A DNA stretch of 64,000 nucleotides from Seriola aureovittata (lineage: Eukaryota; Chordata; Actinopteri; Carangiformes; Carangidae), in NCBI RefSeq assembly GCF_021018895.1, contig NC_079375.1:26138475-26202474 (forward strand). The letters run 5' to 3'. Shown in pieces: positions 44,659-55,920 of this stretch. The notes below the pieces were generated by a model. The model worked only from the letters and a program-made list of their open reading frames with translations, did no database searches and was not told the origin of the DNA. A program made the position numbers and the translations under genes. Numbering within the stretch: position 1 is the first letter of the stretch; each line of letters begins with the position of its first letter.

Positions 44659-45844
44659 TCAGGGATCTTTTCTCCTTATTTACACCTAAAATACAACCGT
44701 GTTAAACACAAACAGAGCTCATTTCTCTGTAGATATTTGGGAGGTTTTTGCACTAAATGTTTTTGGTGACAGCCTTTACGTTCATGTGGAACACGGATGG
44801 AGATCACAGCTTTTTAGTTTTGTTGTTTATGTCTGTTGCACGTTGTGTTTATGGCTCTTTATATGCGCCGAAGTGCGGAGTGTCTTCCACCGATAACGAC
44901 TCTTTGCACTCGAGTCACTCTTTGTTGTGTTTGTTCAACTGCAGCCGAAATAATCCCAAACTTGCTGTTTCTTCAATGACGTTTTGTTTGCCAACGATCA
45001 TGTCGACCTTTTGCCGGATTTACCGAGTGAGCTGCCGGCTTCAGTTTGACTGTGGTCACGCGACGTGTTGGAGCCGGAAGATGAGGCTCCAGCTGAGATA
45101 ATGTGATCGCTGTGGAAACTGGAGGCTGTGTGAGAGCACCGACACCTCACCTGGTCAAACCGTGTGTCTCCCCCCCCCCCAGTTTTCCCCTCTGACGTCA
45201 CAGACTGTGAGTTCAGTAACTCCCACCTGATGACACCTGTCCAAACATATTTGAACAATAACACATTTTTCTGGGTTTTTTTTTCTTTTCTTCTAATGTT
45301 TGCATCAGAGTTTCCATGGATCACACATTAGTGTATTACAGCCAGAAGAGTTGTTAGTGCTGGAGTCAGAGGTTCAGCTGATGACTGAAAAGAAAAGAGA
45401 GAAAAATCTGAAGAAGGAAGTTTTGTTTTGTCTGTCAGGTTAAAATGTACTTTTAAAAAACATGACATTTATAAAAACCGTAGTTTAATAACACCCAGTA
45501 ACTTCATGGTTAGTTACGTCCCAAATTTAGGTGCAACCTCATGATAAAGTCTTTATCAGTCTTTGTGTGATATTTAACAGTGATAAGAAGAAGAAGACCA
45601 TGTATACAAGGTTAAATCAACTGACTCTTGAGTGGAGTTTAGTGAAACATTCTCTCTAACTCAGTTTTATTTTTAATTCAACGTTAATATCTTCCTTTCT
45701 CTGCAGGATTAGTCAGGTGACGTGTAAGATGCAGATGCTTATCCCAGATATCACCTTATTATTAAGAACTTAAAGTTACTGTATGTTCGTGTTTGTCACC
45801 TACAGTATTATAACAGGAACCTGGCTGTGTCAGCTGTCTGGTAA

Positions 45845-45866
45845 CCCCCCCCCCCCCCCCCCCCCC
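45845..45866. repeat. Poly-C tract (22 C)
   Basis: An uninterrupted C run in myc intron 1, followed by a short CA run. Confidence 0.95.
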
Positions 45867-46286
45867 ACACACACACCCTTTCCTCTATGTAAATACTTTT
45901 GCTCTTAGTAATTTCAGATATGTGATTATATCTGAATATGTTAGTGTATGTTTTCAAGGTGGAACTGAATCTGTAGTTGAACAGCTGCAATTAGTGAAAT
46001 ATGGAGATTGAAACCAATATGAAAATAAACCAGTTCAGTGTTGTGATGGGGAAACAACTACATGTTGACACGTCATTAAAGTCTCTTCTTGTATTCGGGA
46101 TTTTTGTCATTTTTCTTCCTAAAATGTGGAAAAGATTTAAACCAGAGAAACGAACAGAATCACTTATTTTCTTTGCATCAGTTTTATATAATCTCTTATT
46201 GAATATTTTGTGCTTCACTTCACCGTCCCGTCTGGTGAAGCTTGTTAAAGCTGACCTCATGTGTTGTGCCTCCGCAGGCAGCCATA

Positions 46287-46929
46287 ATGCCGCCAGTGTT
46301 GCCCATGTCCAGCACAAACTACGACTACGACTACGACACGATCCAGCCCTACTTCCTCTTGGATGGCGAGGAGGAGGACTTCTACCCTCCTTCACGCAGC
46401 CTGCTCCTCCCGGGTCCCGGGGAGGACATCTGGAAGAAGTTCGAGCTGCTGCCGACGCCCCCCCTGTCCCCCAGCCGGAGACCCTCCCTGTCCGATGTCC
46501 CGCTGTCCGCCGCAGATCACCTGGAGGCTGTGTCCGACCTGCTGGACGGGGACTGCAACCCCTCCGCGGCCTTCCTCCAGTCCTTCATCATCCAGGACTG
46601 CATGTGGAGCAGCAGCTTCGCCGCCGCCACCAAGCTGGAGAAGGTGGTGTCTGAGAGGCTGGCCTTGCTCCGGTCCCGCCGAGACTCCTCCACCACCGCC
46701 GGCAACACTAACGAAGAGAGCGGAGCAGCTGATCAGCAGGTGGGCAGGTCTCAGGTGAACGCGGGGTACCTGCACGACCTCCACGCAGCGGCCGCAGACT
46801 GTATCGACCCCTCTGTGGTGTTTCCGTACACCACCCTGGGCGAGAAGAGCGATGATGGAGCAGTGATGGAGGCGGGGTCAGAACTGTGTCTGGACACGCC
46901 GCCACTCAGCAGCAGTGACAGTGAATCAG
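46287..46929 (+). CDS. myc: myc exon 2: N-terminal transactivation region of c-Myc
   Basis: First coding exon of c-Myc, a nuclear bHLH-zipper transcription factor that works as a heterodimer with Max on E-boxes. The start ATG at 46287 gives MPPVLPMSSTNYDYDYDTIQ. Myc box 0 is at residues about 11-23. Box I is at about 46-64 (FELLPTPPLSPSRR), with Thr57 and Ser61 equivalent to the human phosphodegron residues Thr58/Ser62. Box II is at about 171-181 (DCIDPSVVFPY). NYDYDYD identifies c-myc rather than mycn. Exon 2 begins at 46278 after acceptor CCGCAG and ends at GAATCAG/GTGAGA with one base of a Glu codon. The frame stays open upstream to 46242 and downstream to 46979, but both parts are intron. 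Whether it is the myca or mycb paralogue cannot be settled here. Confidence 0.97.
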
Positions 46930-47066
46930 GTGAGAAGCAGCTTTTATTTTGGAAAGTCACTTCTTTAATCCTTTGTTAAAACTTTGTTTTTATGCTCCTG
47001 GTTTTGTCCATCAGCTCTGTTGGTATTTATACACATAACAAAGAGTTTACAGTTTACAAGAGCATG

Positions 47067-47112
47067 AGCCAATCAGAAGAGAGGAGGCTCTGAGCCTCTC
47101 TTCTGATTGGCT
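47067..47112. repeat. Perfect 18-bp inverted repeat with CCAAT motifs in myc intron 2
   Basis: AGCCAATCAGAAGAGAGG is followed by a 10-nt loop and its exact reverse complement CCTCTCTTCTGATTGGCT. Each arm carries a CCAAT/ATTGG box. It could form a DNA cruciform or an RNA hairpin in the pre-mRNA. Confidence 0.95.
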
Positions 47113-47223
47113 GTTTTCTGAGGGAGCCAATGAAAATATATCAGATTTCAGGTGAAACACTCAGAGAAACCAAATCCTGCAAGTTTCTCTTAAAACAGAA
47201 GTGAACTGTGGGACCAGTGGCAG

Positions 47224-47242
47224 CTGCTGCTGCTGCTGCTGC

Positions 47243-47286
<44 letters not shown>
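47224..47286. repeat. (CTG)n-(TTG)n triplet array in myc intron 2
   Basis: About seven CTG units followed by a longer TTG run with one ATG interruption, about 60 bp upstream of the exon 3 acceptor. Confidence 0.95.
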
Positions 47287-47347
47287 GTATCTGCTAACAG
47301 TTTTAATGACCACCAGCACTAACACCAGAATGTTTCTTTTTCCCCAG

Positions 47348-47865
47348 AAGAAGAAGAAGAGGAGGAGGAGGAGGATGAGGAGATTGACGTGGTGACGGTG
47401 GACAGGCGGAAAGTGTCCCGGCGGTCGGACCCCTCCCCGCTGGTCCTGAAGCGCTCTCATGTCAGCATCCACCAACACAATTACGCCGCCCAGAAGCCCG
47501 AGCAGCCCGCCGTGAAACGGGTCAAGTCAGAAATCACCTGCTCGTCGCCGAGGCAGAGCGGCGGCCGCAGGTGCTGGAGCCCGCGGTCGGACGGCGAGGA
47601 CAACGAGGACAAACGCAGGACGCACAACGTGCTGGAGAGGCAGCGGCGGAGCGAGCTGAAGATGAGCTTCTTGGCTCTGAGGGACGAAATCCCGGCGGTG
47701 GCCAACAACGACAAAACGGCCAAGGTGGTGATCCTGAAGACGGCGGCGGAGTTCATCACAAAGATCCAAGAGGACGAGAGGAGGCTGCTGACGATGAAGG
47801 ACGAGCTGAGGAAGAGGAGTAGAGAGCTGAAACTCAGACTGGAGCAGCTCAGGACTTTACATTAA
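47348..47865 (+). CDS. myc: myc exon 3: bHLH-leucine zipper region of c-Myc
   Basis: Second coding exon, giving a 386-aa protein in total. It starts with the acidic run (about nine Glu, then [12 protein letters not shown]), followed by [19 protein letters not shown], the nuclear localisation signal PAVKRVKSE, and the bHLH-zipper at residues about 303-386 ([20 protein letters not shown], then [15 protein letters not shown]). The zipper end [18 protein letters not shown] is shorter and partly different from the mammalian form. Phase agrees with exon 2 (G + AA makes Glu). The stop TAA is at 47863-47865. Confidence 0.97.
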
Positions 47866-48295
47866 CCCTTCAGCTATTAGTTTCCATGTTAGTTGATTTT
47901 TATTTCTTTCACTTCGTCATGTTTTCATGTGTGAAACTGAGCTCAGCAGATCCAGACTGCAGAGGAACTACATGGACCATAATTCACTGGGCCGGCTGCT
48001 CCGACATCAGCCGTGTCTCTTTGTTTGTATTTATTTTATTTTTTAATGACGACTGCTTCACACTTTAATTTAAAATGATTGTGTTATTTCAAAATAATGA
48101 TCAATGATTGATTTTTAATCAATAGTTGCTAAACCCTGGAATTGTTGCTGTATTTTTTTATTAATTTCATGTATAGTTTCTATTTTTATACTTTTCTTCT
48201 TCAGTTGATTCTTTATAAAATCAGCTGCACGAGAGGAAATACATCAGAAGCATTGCAGACTCTTCAAAATAAAAGCCCCTCATACACTGGAGGTC
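47866..48295 (+). other. myc: myc 3' UTR
   Basis: AT-rich sequence after the stop, with an AATAAA at 48268-48273 that probably sets the mRNA end near 48290. Confidence 0.65.
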
Positions 48296-49500
48296 CTGTC
48301 AATGTTACAAAGTGTAAGATGGTTTTTATTCCCTTAATTCATGTCAACCCTCCAAAACCCAAAGAAGTTCTTCCCTAACACAGATGGTGATGATGAGGAG
48401 GATGATGATGATGACGATGTTACACCGTACAGCTTCATTGCTCAACTAGTCTCAGTTAGAAGCCAGAGGTCAAAGGTCACAGAGCAGATTTGTGGCTTCA
48501 GTCTGATTCAGCAGCCTTTTATTCGAGGGAGGGGTGGTACTTTATTCTGAGGGCGACGGATGTGATGAAGGCTCCTCAGAGAGGGATTCAAACTGCCGTC
48601 TCCTGGGACAGTTTCAGCTTCCCAGAACCAGGCCGGACCTCGGACGTCAGACTGGTCTCTGTCCTCAGCTGCTGCTGGACTCAGATGAGTCAGCTGGAGC
48701 TGTCGTCACGTTCTGTTTGTCAGACTGAGCTCAGTCAGACACACGATCAGCTTCACGTTCAGACATGAGCAGGTGTTATTATATATATACGGACCTCAGT
48801 GGAACCACATCTTGGGGTCCGGACTCCCGGGGGGGGGGTGTATGCCGAGGTAATCAAAAGAGTTTCATTCCCTCTGAAACACTTGATGATTTTTCTTCTT
48901 CAGGGTTGAGAGGGAGAATCTGTCTGTGATTGACAGCTGAGACCTGCATCCCGTCATCACTATGGCAACAAACGTCCCTTCATCTAAGACGAGATGTTCG
49001 GTTTTTATTTGTCAAAGACTTTGAAAAGACTCGACACATTAAATCACCTTAATTAAATCAGCAATTGAGTAGATTGTGACGCAACTTTCCCTTTAATTTA
49101 CACATTAATATCAGTGATGAAATAACATTACACACATTCCTTAATTTGTACTTTAATCAAGGTGCAAATTCTGATGGTCCTCCAATTTTTTATATTTTGA
49201 TTAATGCATAAATTAACATGAATGGGTTTTTATGAGGTAACAAAAGAAACCTTAATATTCACAATGATTTTTTAATTCTGGAAAAGTCCTGAAACTGTAA
49301 TACAACCCCTTAACTTATCCGTCCTGTGACTGGACTCTCTCTCACTAATAAAATAAACAGATAAAGAGAAACTCTGCTGAGTCACAGTGACTCTCTGCTG
49401 AGTCATCACAACGGTCCAGACCGCTGAGTCATGCTGATCCTCCAGGTCAGCCATGAGTGAGGACTGAAGGGTTTCCTGTTTCAGATCTTCTTTCAGATCT
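48296..49500. other. Intergenic sequence downstream of myc
   Basis: No gene is recognised. A GAT/GAC-rich stretch lies at about 48385-48420, and otherwise there are only short chance frames. Confidence 0.5.
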
Positions 49501-49514
49501 GGTCCCCTGGACTC

Positions 49515-50130
49515 TCAGGTGTCCACACAGAGACACAGACTCTCAGGTGTCCACACAGAGACACAGACTCTCAGGTGTCCACACAGAGACACAGACTCTC
49601 AGGTGTCCACACACAGAGACACAGACTCTCAGGTGTCCACACAGAGACACAGACTCTCAGGTGTCCACACAGAGACACAGACTCTCAGGTGTCCACACAG
49701 AGACACAGACTCTCAGGTGTCCACACAGAGACACAGACTCTCAGGTGTCCACACAGAGACACAGACTCTCAGGTGTCCACACAGAGACACAGACTCCCAG
49801 GTGTCCACACAGAGACACAGACTCTCAGGTGTCCACACACAGAGACACAGACTCTCAGGTGTCCACACACAGACAGTGACTCTCAGGTGTCCACACAGAG
49901 ACACAGACTCCCAGGTGTCCACACACAGACAGTGACTCTCAGGTGTCCACACAGAGACACAGACTCTCAGGTGTCCACACAGAGACACAGACTCTCAGGT
50001 GTCCACACAGAGACACAGACTCTCAGGTGTCCACACACAGAGACACAGACTCTCAGGTGTCCACACACAGACACAGACTCCCAGGTGTCCACACACAGAG
50101 ACACAGACTCTCAGGTGTCCACACGTGGAG
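49515..50130. repeat. 28-bp minisatellite (about 22 copies)
   Basis: Tandem array of the unit GGTGTCCACACAGAGACACA + GACTCTCA. Variants with CACACACAGAG add two bases, and a few units read CTCCCAG or CAGTGACTC. Open frames of up to about 194 aa across it are repeat artefacts. Confidence 0.97.
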
Positions 50131-50699
50131 ACACAGTAATGTCCCGGGTCTGCACTTAGAGACAAGAATGGACTCCAAGAGAGAGAGTAGGGACAGAGAT
50201 GGAGACTGTGGAGGAAACAGCTCTTCGTTATGTTCTGACATCTGAAGTGTCTTGATGATTTAAACCAGAGGAATGTGCGGGAGATGTTGAACACATTCCT
50301 GCGCCTGACGAGGCCGACTGCTGCTCTCTCACTGGGATCTCTCCGAGTGACTCCTTCGTTCCCTCCGTCATTAAACGCTGACAGTGGCGTTGTGATGTTC
50401 CCGCTGGGCGACTTCATGCAGACCTGTTTTCACACCAAATAATACTGAAATGTTTTTGCTGAGCTTGGTGTCGGGAGCCGGCTGCAGGCTGTGACTCTTA
50501 TCTGACAGAGATCCGACGCCTCGGGCCGAGAAACGTCCAGAACTAATTCACCAGCCTTCAGATCTGCGTCAGTCACGTCAGGGAAATGTTCACAAGAGAT
50601 TAAGGTTGTTGGAGGGTTTACGGGGGAAGTTAGGGAAACTTAATTCATGTAGGTTGAGTCGGTTCTCCTGTAAGAAAACGAGCCCACAGGTCGTCGGTG

Positions 50700-50965
50700 C
50701 AGCAGGTTACTATGACATATAGTTGAGTTTTGTTGCTAGGCGACATCTAGTGGTCGTAGTCATGACGACAGGAGGAAAGGGAGAAGTGCAGTGAGGCAGT
50801 ATAAAGTCCGGTACAGCTGCGAGCTGCGACACTGTGTACGAAGGCCGAACTACAATGAGGCGGTCCGGTCTACGGACGATTTTCACTTCGTCACCAGCTG
50901 TTCCCGCCCTTATCGCTGTGTCCAAAGCGCGGCTCCTGTTGCCTAGCAACCTTGACGTGTTTTTT
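50700..50965. repeat. Possible interspersed repeat with TTGCTAGGCGACA / TTGCCTAGCAACC ends
   Basis: The block begins TTGTTGCTAGGCGACATCTA and ends GTTGCCTAGCAACC, so the edges are loosely inverted copies. A similar ACTAGGTGTCACCTAGCAAC motif occurs at about 22385. This is a tentative non-autonomous element. Confidence 0.35.
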
Positions 50966-51164
50966 TTTTTCACAAAACCTTGGTTTTAACAGTTGAACCG
51001 TTAGCTGTTGAACTGAGCTGAAACACAATACTTACATATATTACAATAAGGGCCCCGTCATACTTTCTATTTATACAGCAATGAGCTTTTCTGCTGAGTC
51101 ATGTTTGTGGGGGTGAAACAAGTAGGTTCAACAGCTGGTCTGACTCAGCAGGTGGCATCATGCA

Positions 51165-51183
51165 GGGGGGGGGGGGGGGGGGG
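51165..51183. repeat. Poly-G tract (19 G)
   Basis: An uninterrupted run of G. Confidence 0.95.
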
Positions 51184-51194
51184 TCTCAACAGTC

Positions 51195-51720
51195 CCTGAG
51201 GAGCTTCTCAGGAAATTAGCTTTTTAAATGACCTTTATGACTGAGGAGGTGCTGGAGGTCCTTGAAGGGTTGGAGAGGCTTTTAAATCAGTCTCTGGGGG
51301 GTTCTTAACCATTTTAAATGTAGTTTTGGAGGCTCCACGGGAGACTGAGGAGGTTGTGGAAGTCCCTGAGTAGATTCTCCTTTTGAGGTTGGGCTTCCTG
51401 AGGAGGTTTGGGAGGTCCTTCAGATGTTTTATGAATTTCTATTATTGGTTTTAGCCTCCCTGAAGAGGTTCTTCTCCTTCCTTTATCAGAAGACAGGGGG
51501 CAAGGAGGTTCTGGGGGTTCTTGAGGCATTTTCAAATAACCTTTGGGAGAAGCCTGGGGTCAAAGGCGTTTCTGGGGGTCGTAACTGTGTTCAAATGTAC
51601 TTTTTGAAGTTCCAATCCAAGGGGGACTGGGCAGTTGTTGAGGTGCTTGAGGGAGTTTATAGTGTGGGCTTCCTGAGGAGATTTAGCTTGTTGAGGTTCT
51701 TCAGATGTCATGGCCAAGGT
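51195..51720. repeat. Degenerate tandem array with TGAGGAGGTT / GGAGGTCCTT motifs
   Basis: Phrases such as CTGAGGAGGT, GGAGGTCCTTGA, TTCTGGGGGTTC and ATTTTAAATGTA recur many times with irregular spacing over about 525 bp. It appears to be an old, strongly diverged minisatellite. Confidence 0.6.
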
Positions 51721-54479
51721 CATGAATAGTTTTCTGTGTCTGACATTACACCATCTACTTTTGTTGTGGCCACGTTGCATGTCCCCCAGTCTTCAGGTAA
51801 TGGGAGGTCCACTTGAGAGGGTTTCATGATGTCCCTTTACTTCAGGCCAGTGGATTATGTTTTTTATTAACACAAAGGAAATACCAGGCAAGTTGCACAA
51901 TGTTGATACTGACCATAGGATCTTGTTCATTTTGGTCTTTTCATGGGATTTTTATATTTTACACTGGGCTGCAGCTGCTGTGAAAGTGTTAAACCCGTGT
52001 GTTGTAAGACAAACACATGAGGTCAGTGAACCTTCCTGCATGAATGCAGGTTAATTACCAGTATTGTTCCTCAGATCCAGTGTCCTCCTCACACACACTG
52101 CTGTTTAATCATAGTGTGAGTTATTCAAATAGGAGCAAACAGCCACTGATTTCCTGGGACAGCCAGCTGGAGCTCAGGGAATATCCAGGGAGGGATTTGC
52201 ATGAGTTAAGGGGAATTTCCAGTTGTAATAACTGGTTTAAGTGTCGTTATTTGCATAACGATGATTTGTTCCTGATTTTCAGGGAACAGGCTTTCTGGAG
52301 AACTTCACAGGAAAGGAGTGAAATAAAACAGTCAGGATGTGTTACACAGTTCAGAAAAAAAAGGAAATGTCCAAAAAGCTTGTAATATATGACACATATG
52401 TCCCAATATTAAGAGTGATATTGCCATATATCTCACCCATAAGGGGATATATTCTTATCACATAAATACATATATGAAGATGTAAGTTTATAACATATAT
52501 GAAGATGTACCCATAATTAAAAATTAATATGTACATATATTAAAAAAGATCTATATGATTAATTTTATATGGTGTAACATATATATAATTTATATATGTA
52601 GGTTTATTAAAACAACACATATATATGCTTATATATGTTTATCTGATTCATTTCTCATTAACTTTAAACATGTCTCACTTCACATTGTGGAAACGTGTCT
52701 CAGACTTTCAGACTCTACTGTTTATAATACACTGATATAAGGATATATACTCATGTAACATGTCTACAATATGAGCATATATACATAAACATGGTCTAAA
52801 TATGTCAATATATGAAATTATGGCAGTTTCTAATAGGCTTTATATGTAAGTTTTACATGTAGTTTTTATTTTATATGTACATATATTTCATATATGCAAA
52901 TTGCATTTGTGTATAAGACTCAGATCAGTTATATCAAAGAAAACCAGCACTTTCTGACATTTGAGTAGTTTTTAAAATGCCTTTTCATCGTTGATTTATA
53001 AATTCTTTTTAGAAACTTCTATTTTTAATGCACTGTAAAAAAAGAAATAGTAAAAAAAAACGTCAAATGACTGGCAGCAGCGGCTGCCAAACAAAAAACC
53101 ATAAAATTAAAGTAAAATATCCTAATTCAAATAAAGTGTAAAAACAATAAATTTACAGAAAGTTATTAAAGTTTCATTAATATTTCTACAGAGAAAAACT
53201 GTTATTTTAAAGATTTTTCCTAATTTATTATGATCAAACACCTTCAATAAAGTGACGCCACTAAAGTTTCTGCAGAGAAACTTTTTCCTAAAAATAAAAT
53301 TAAGTGTCAATCAATGAAATATTAACATGTTTAATATTGTAAAGTAAACCTTTTGTTTTGGAAGACAAAGAAAAAATATGTGTAACACTGATTAAATCAT
53401 CTCAAACTTCAACTTGCAGTATTTGTGTTAACATTGAATCTTTAAGTGTAAAATAATGTTAAAACCTGTAGAAGCTCAATCTAAATACAATATTTACTGA
53501 TTCAGATTCAGATCAATTTTCTTACATTTCTCATAAAATATAATAAACTGAAGAAATGCAAATTAAACTGTTAAGTCTCTGTATGTCGTCTTTCAACTAA
53601 AGTGGGGTTGGAAACTTAATTACAAATAACATACGCACCACTATTGACTTTATAACACTTTTATTTAATATATTCAGATGTAAATTTACAATATCAACTT
53701 TTAAAAATGTGCCGCAGTAACACGTTTACTCAGAGTACATCACCTTTCATCACCAGCAGTGAGGGACCGTTTACGTGCTGACGTCACTGCAGCGTCTCCT
53801 CGCCAGTCTCTGGAGTTTCTGTTACCGGTAGAGTTTATTGCTGCGCTATCTGAACACAGTTAATGTTGTTGTTTTCTTCATTACAGTGACTAACTACCTG
53901 CTGTACATTTAAACTGAGCAGTTCTGCTCCAGCACCCACAGCTCTCTGCTGCTTATAGCGACTTTCACTGATTCAGCTTTTGTTTACATGCTGTTTAGAA
54001 CTGATTGTTACTTTAGCTTAGCAGTTAGCTCTGGCTTCTCTCTCTCTCTTGCTCAGTGTCTCGGACCAACAAATTAACTTGTTCATAAGAGTGTTGTGTT
54101 TTTGTATCTTCAGAATATGTGATTGTGATGTTTATTACAGCTTCAGTGATGTCTGCTGTCATGCTGCTAACCGGAGCTACAAACAAACAGCATGTTAGTT
54201 ATTCCTCACAGATCCCTGAGTCTCTGGAACATGGGGAACAATGAGGAACTGGCTGATGCCCGGCGATGGGAACCATGAGCGGGAGGCTGGAGACAACAGT
54301 CCAGACCAAGCGGCAGCTGCGCGGGAGACTTCTGCTCCTCACTGTGTTTCCTGGTCCAAGACAGTTTTCACTTCACTCATTCACTTCACTCATTCACCTC
54401 TCATCAGCTGGTTTAAGCTTTAAACCAGGTGACAACACAGTATAAACATACATATTTAATGACATTTGTTTAACTGCTT
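51721..54479. other. Gene-free AT-rich stretch
   Basis: No coding sequence is recognised. It includes a repeat at about 52385-52560 with a relative at 61195-61360, and CpG-containing sequence with many short motifs around 53750-54250. Confidence 0.5.
52385..52560. repeat. AT-rich dispersed repeat (partner at 61195-61360)
   Basis: AATATATGACACATATGTCC, then ATATCTCACCCATAAGG and a TATGAAGATGTA-rich part, recur in diverged form at 61195-61360 in the same orientation. Confidence 0.7.
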
Positions 54480-54484
54480 TCATG

Positions 54485-54928
54485 GTCTCAGCCTGGAGGC
54501 TCCAGGGTTTTGTTTTTTGGACTTTCTTGGTTTTTGGTTTTCTGGGTTTTGGGTTTCTGTTCTGGGTTTTGAGTGTTTCTGGTGTCTAGTTTTGTCTTCC
54601 CTGTCTTGTACTCTGTTTCCCCATACACTTCCTGTTTTATTTTGATAGTCATGTCACCCCAGTATCTGAGTTCTAGTTTTGCTTCCCTGATGTGTCCCAC
54701 CTGTGTCTGCTTCCCCACCTGTTCTGCATCACTAATCAGTTCTGTTCCTTTAAGAAGCCCTTGTACTGTCTTGTCCTTGTGGGATCATTGTTTGTTGGTT
54801 GGTTGTGAGGGTTGGTGTGTGTGTTTCGGTGACTCGTGTTTGGACTTTGGTTTGTTTGGAATAAAATTGTTTGACACTGCTAGCTTCTCCGCATCACCCC
54901 TTACCCCTACTTACCTCAAATCCGTGAC
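54485..54928 (+). mobile_element. LTR-like block of a probable Gypsy retrotransposon
   Basis: T/G-rich sequence with TTCCTGTTTTATTTTGATAG, CCCACCTGTGTCTGCTTCCC and CCTTTAAGAAGCCCTTGTAC, then GGAATAAAATTGTTTGACAC carrying a polyadenylation signal. It ends ACCTCAAATCCGTGACA. Style and order resemble fish Gypsy LTRs, and a Gypsy reverse-transcriptase relic follows at 55190. The exact LTR borders were not found. Confidence 0.45.
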
Positions 54929-55189
54929 AATCCGTCTATAGCATTATTTAATCTGAAATAAACGACATGAACACAAACAACGTCATTTATCAATTAACAT
55001 CAGCATGTTTTTTTTTTTTTATCCTTGTCAGTGTTGTCGGACAACATTTAAATATTTCTAGTATTTATGTTGTTGATTTAATCTAACATAGAAATAGTCA
55101 CGTGTTACTATTGTGAAGAGTCATACCAGATGTGTTCTATAAAAATCATCGACAAAGTTAAAGCAAGAGCTTCAAATGAAATGAAATGT

Positions 55190-55335
55190 CTTCTTTTCCA
55201 CCATGGACCTCTCCTCCGGTTTCTACAATGTACCCCTGCATGAGGACCACAAAAAGTACACTGCCTTCTCATCCCCGTTTGGTCTGCATGAGTACAACCG
55301 GACGCCTCAGGGTCGGCCCACACATCTTTACTGGC
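55190..55335 (+). pseudogene. Ty3/Gypsy reverse-transcriptase relic
   Basis: The plus-strand frame reads STMDLSSGFYNVPLHEDHKK and then YTAFSSPFGLHEYNRTPQG. This matches the Gypsy reverse-transcriptase block usually written LDLxSGYxQVPxxxxDxxKTAF-PFGLxEFxxMPFG. Only this piece remains. Confidence 0.8.
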
Positions 55336-55840
55336 GGCTGACATGATCGGCAGCTCGCCTCTGTACCTCCTTTGTGAACATTTGTGTGTAATTTGTGATT
55401 CGGTTTGAGATGCTGGTAGTGATTGTTGGGGACTGGACTAGGTTTAAAATTCTGATTGTGCATCACACCCTTAGAAAAAGACTGTTGGACACATTAGGAA
55501 CAGGGCTGCTGCTTCTAGTGTTTTTGGGTTGGTTAGAATCGCAGTGTTAGGCTCATTGTTGGCTCCTGTTCTCCTACTTCAGTTATCCTCTTGCGTGGTT
55601 TGTATTTTTGTTTAATTATTTACCCTCCTGATTACGCAATAAATTAAATCAGTAAATTAGATTTACCAATTACACCTGGTTTTATGTTGCTTTCCTTTTC
55701 CCCCTAGCTGTGTCGTAACATAAAGACTGCCAACATGCGGTGACTGGTGAGACAGCCCCATCACTTCAACTTGACTCTGATCACTAGAACTAGACATGAC
55801 ATTTCATTCACTGAGGACTCTAAACTGTCCATAGGTCTGA

Positions 55841-55841
<1 letters not shown>

Positions 55842-55919
<78 letters not shown>
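55842..55919. repeat. (GT)n microsatellite
   Basis: An almost pure GT run of about 78 bp. Confidence 0.96.

Positions 55920-55920
<1 letters not shown>

Larger units (their letters stand above)
44553..46277 (+). other. myc: myc intron 1
   Basis: A 1.7-kb intron from GTGAGT to CCGCAG. It contains an 11-bp tandem repeat near its start and a 22-base poly-C tract at 45845-45866. Confidence 0.75.
46930..47347 (+). other. myc: myc intron 2
   Basis: A short 418-bp intron. It holds an 18-bp perfect inverted repeat (47067-47112) and a CTG/TTG triplet array (47224-47286), ending at acceptor TTTTTCCCCAG. Confidence 0.9.

Noticed and set aside
46001..46654. 217-codon plus-strand frame overlapping myc exon 2
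   Set aside because: It starts in myc intron 1 and runs through exon 2 in another phase. The true frame gives the Myc boxes.
49515..50130. CRISPR-like array
   Set aside because: Units are directly tandem with no unique spacers and the context is a vertebrate genome, so it is a minisatellite.
49457..50417. Several long open frames on both strands
   Set aside because: They are translations of the 28-bp minisatellite with no independent coding evidence.
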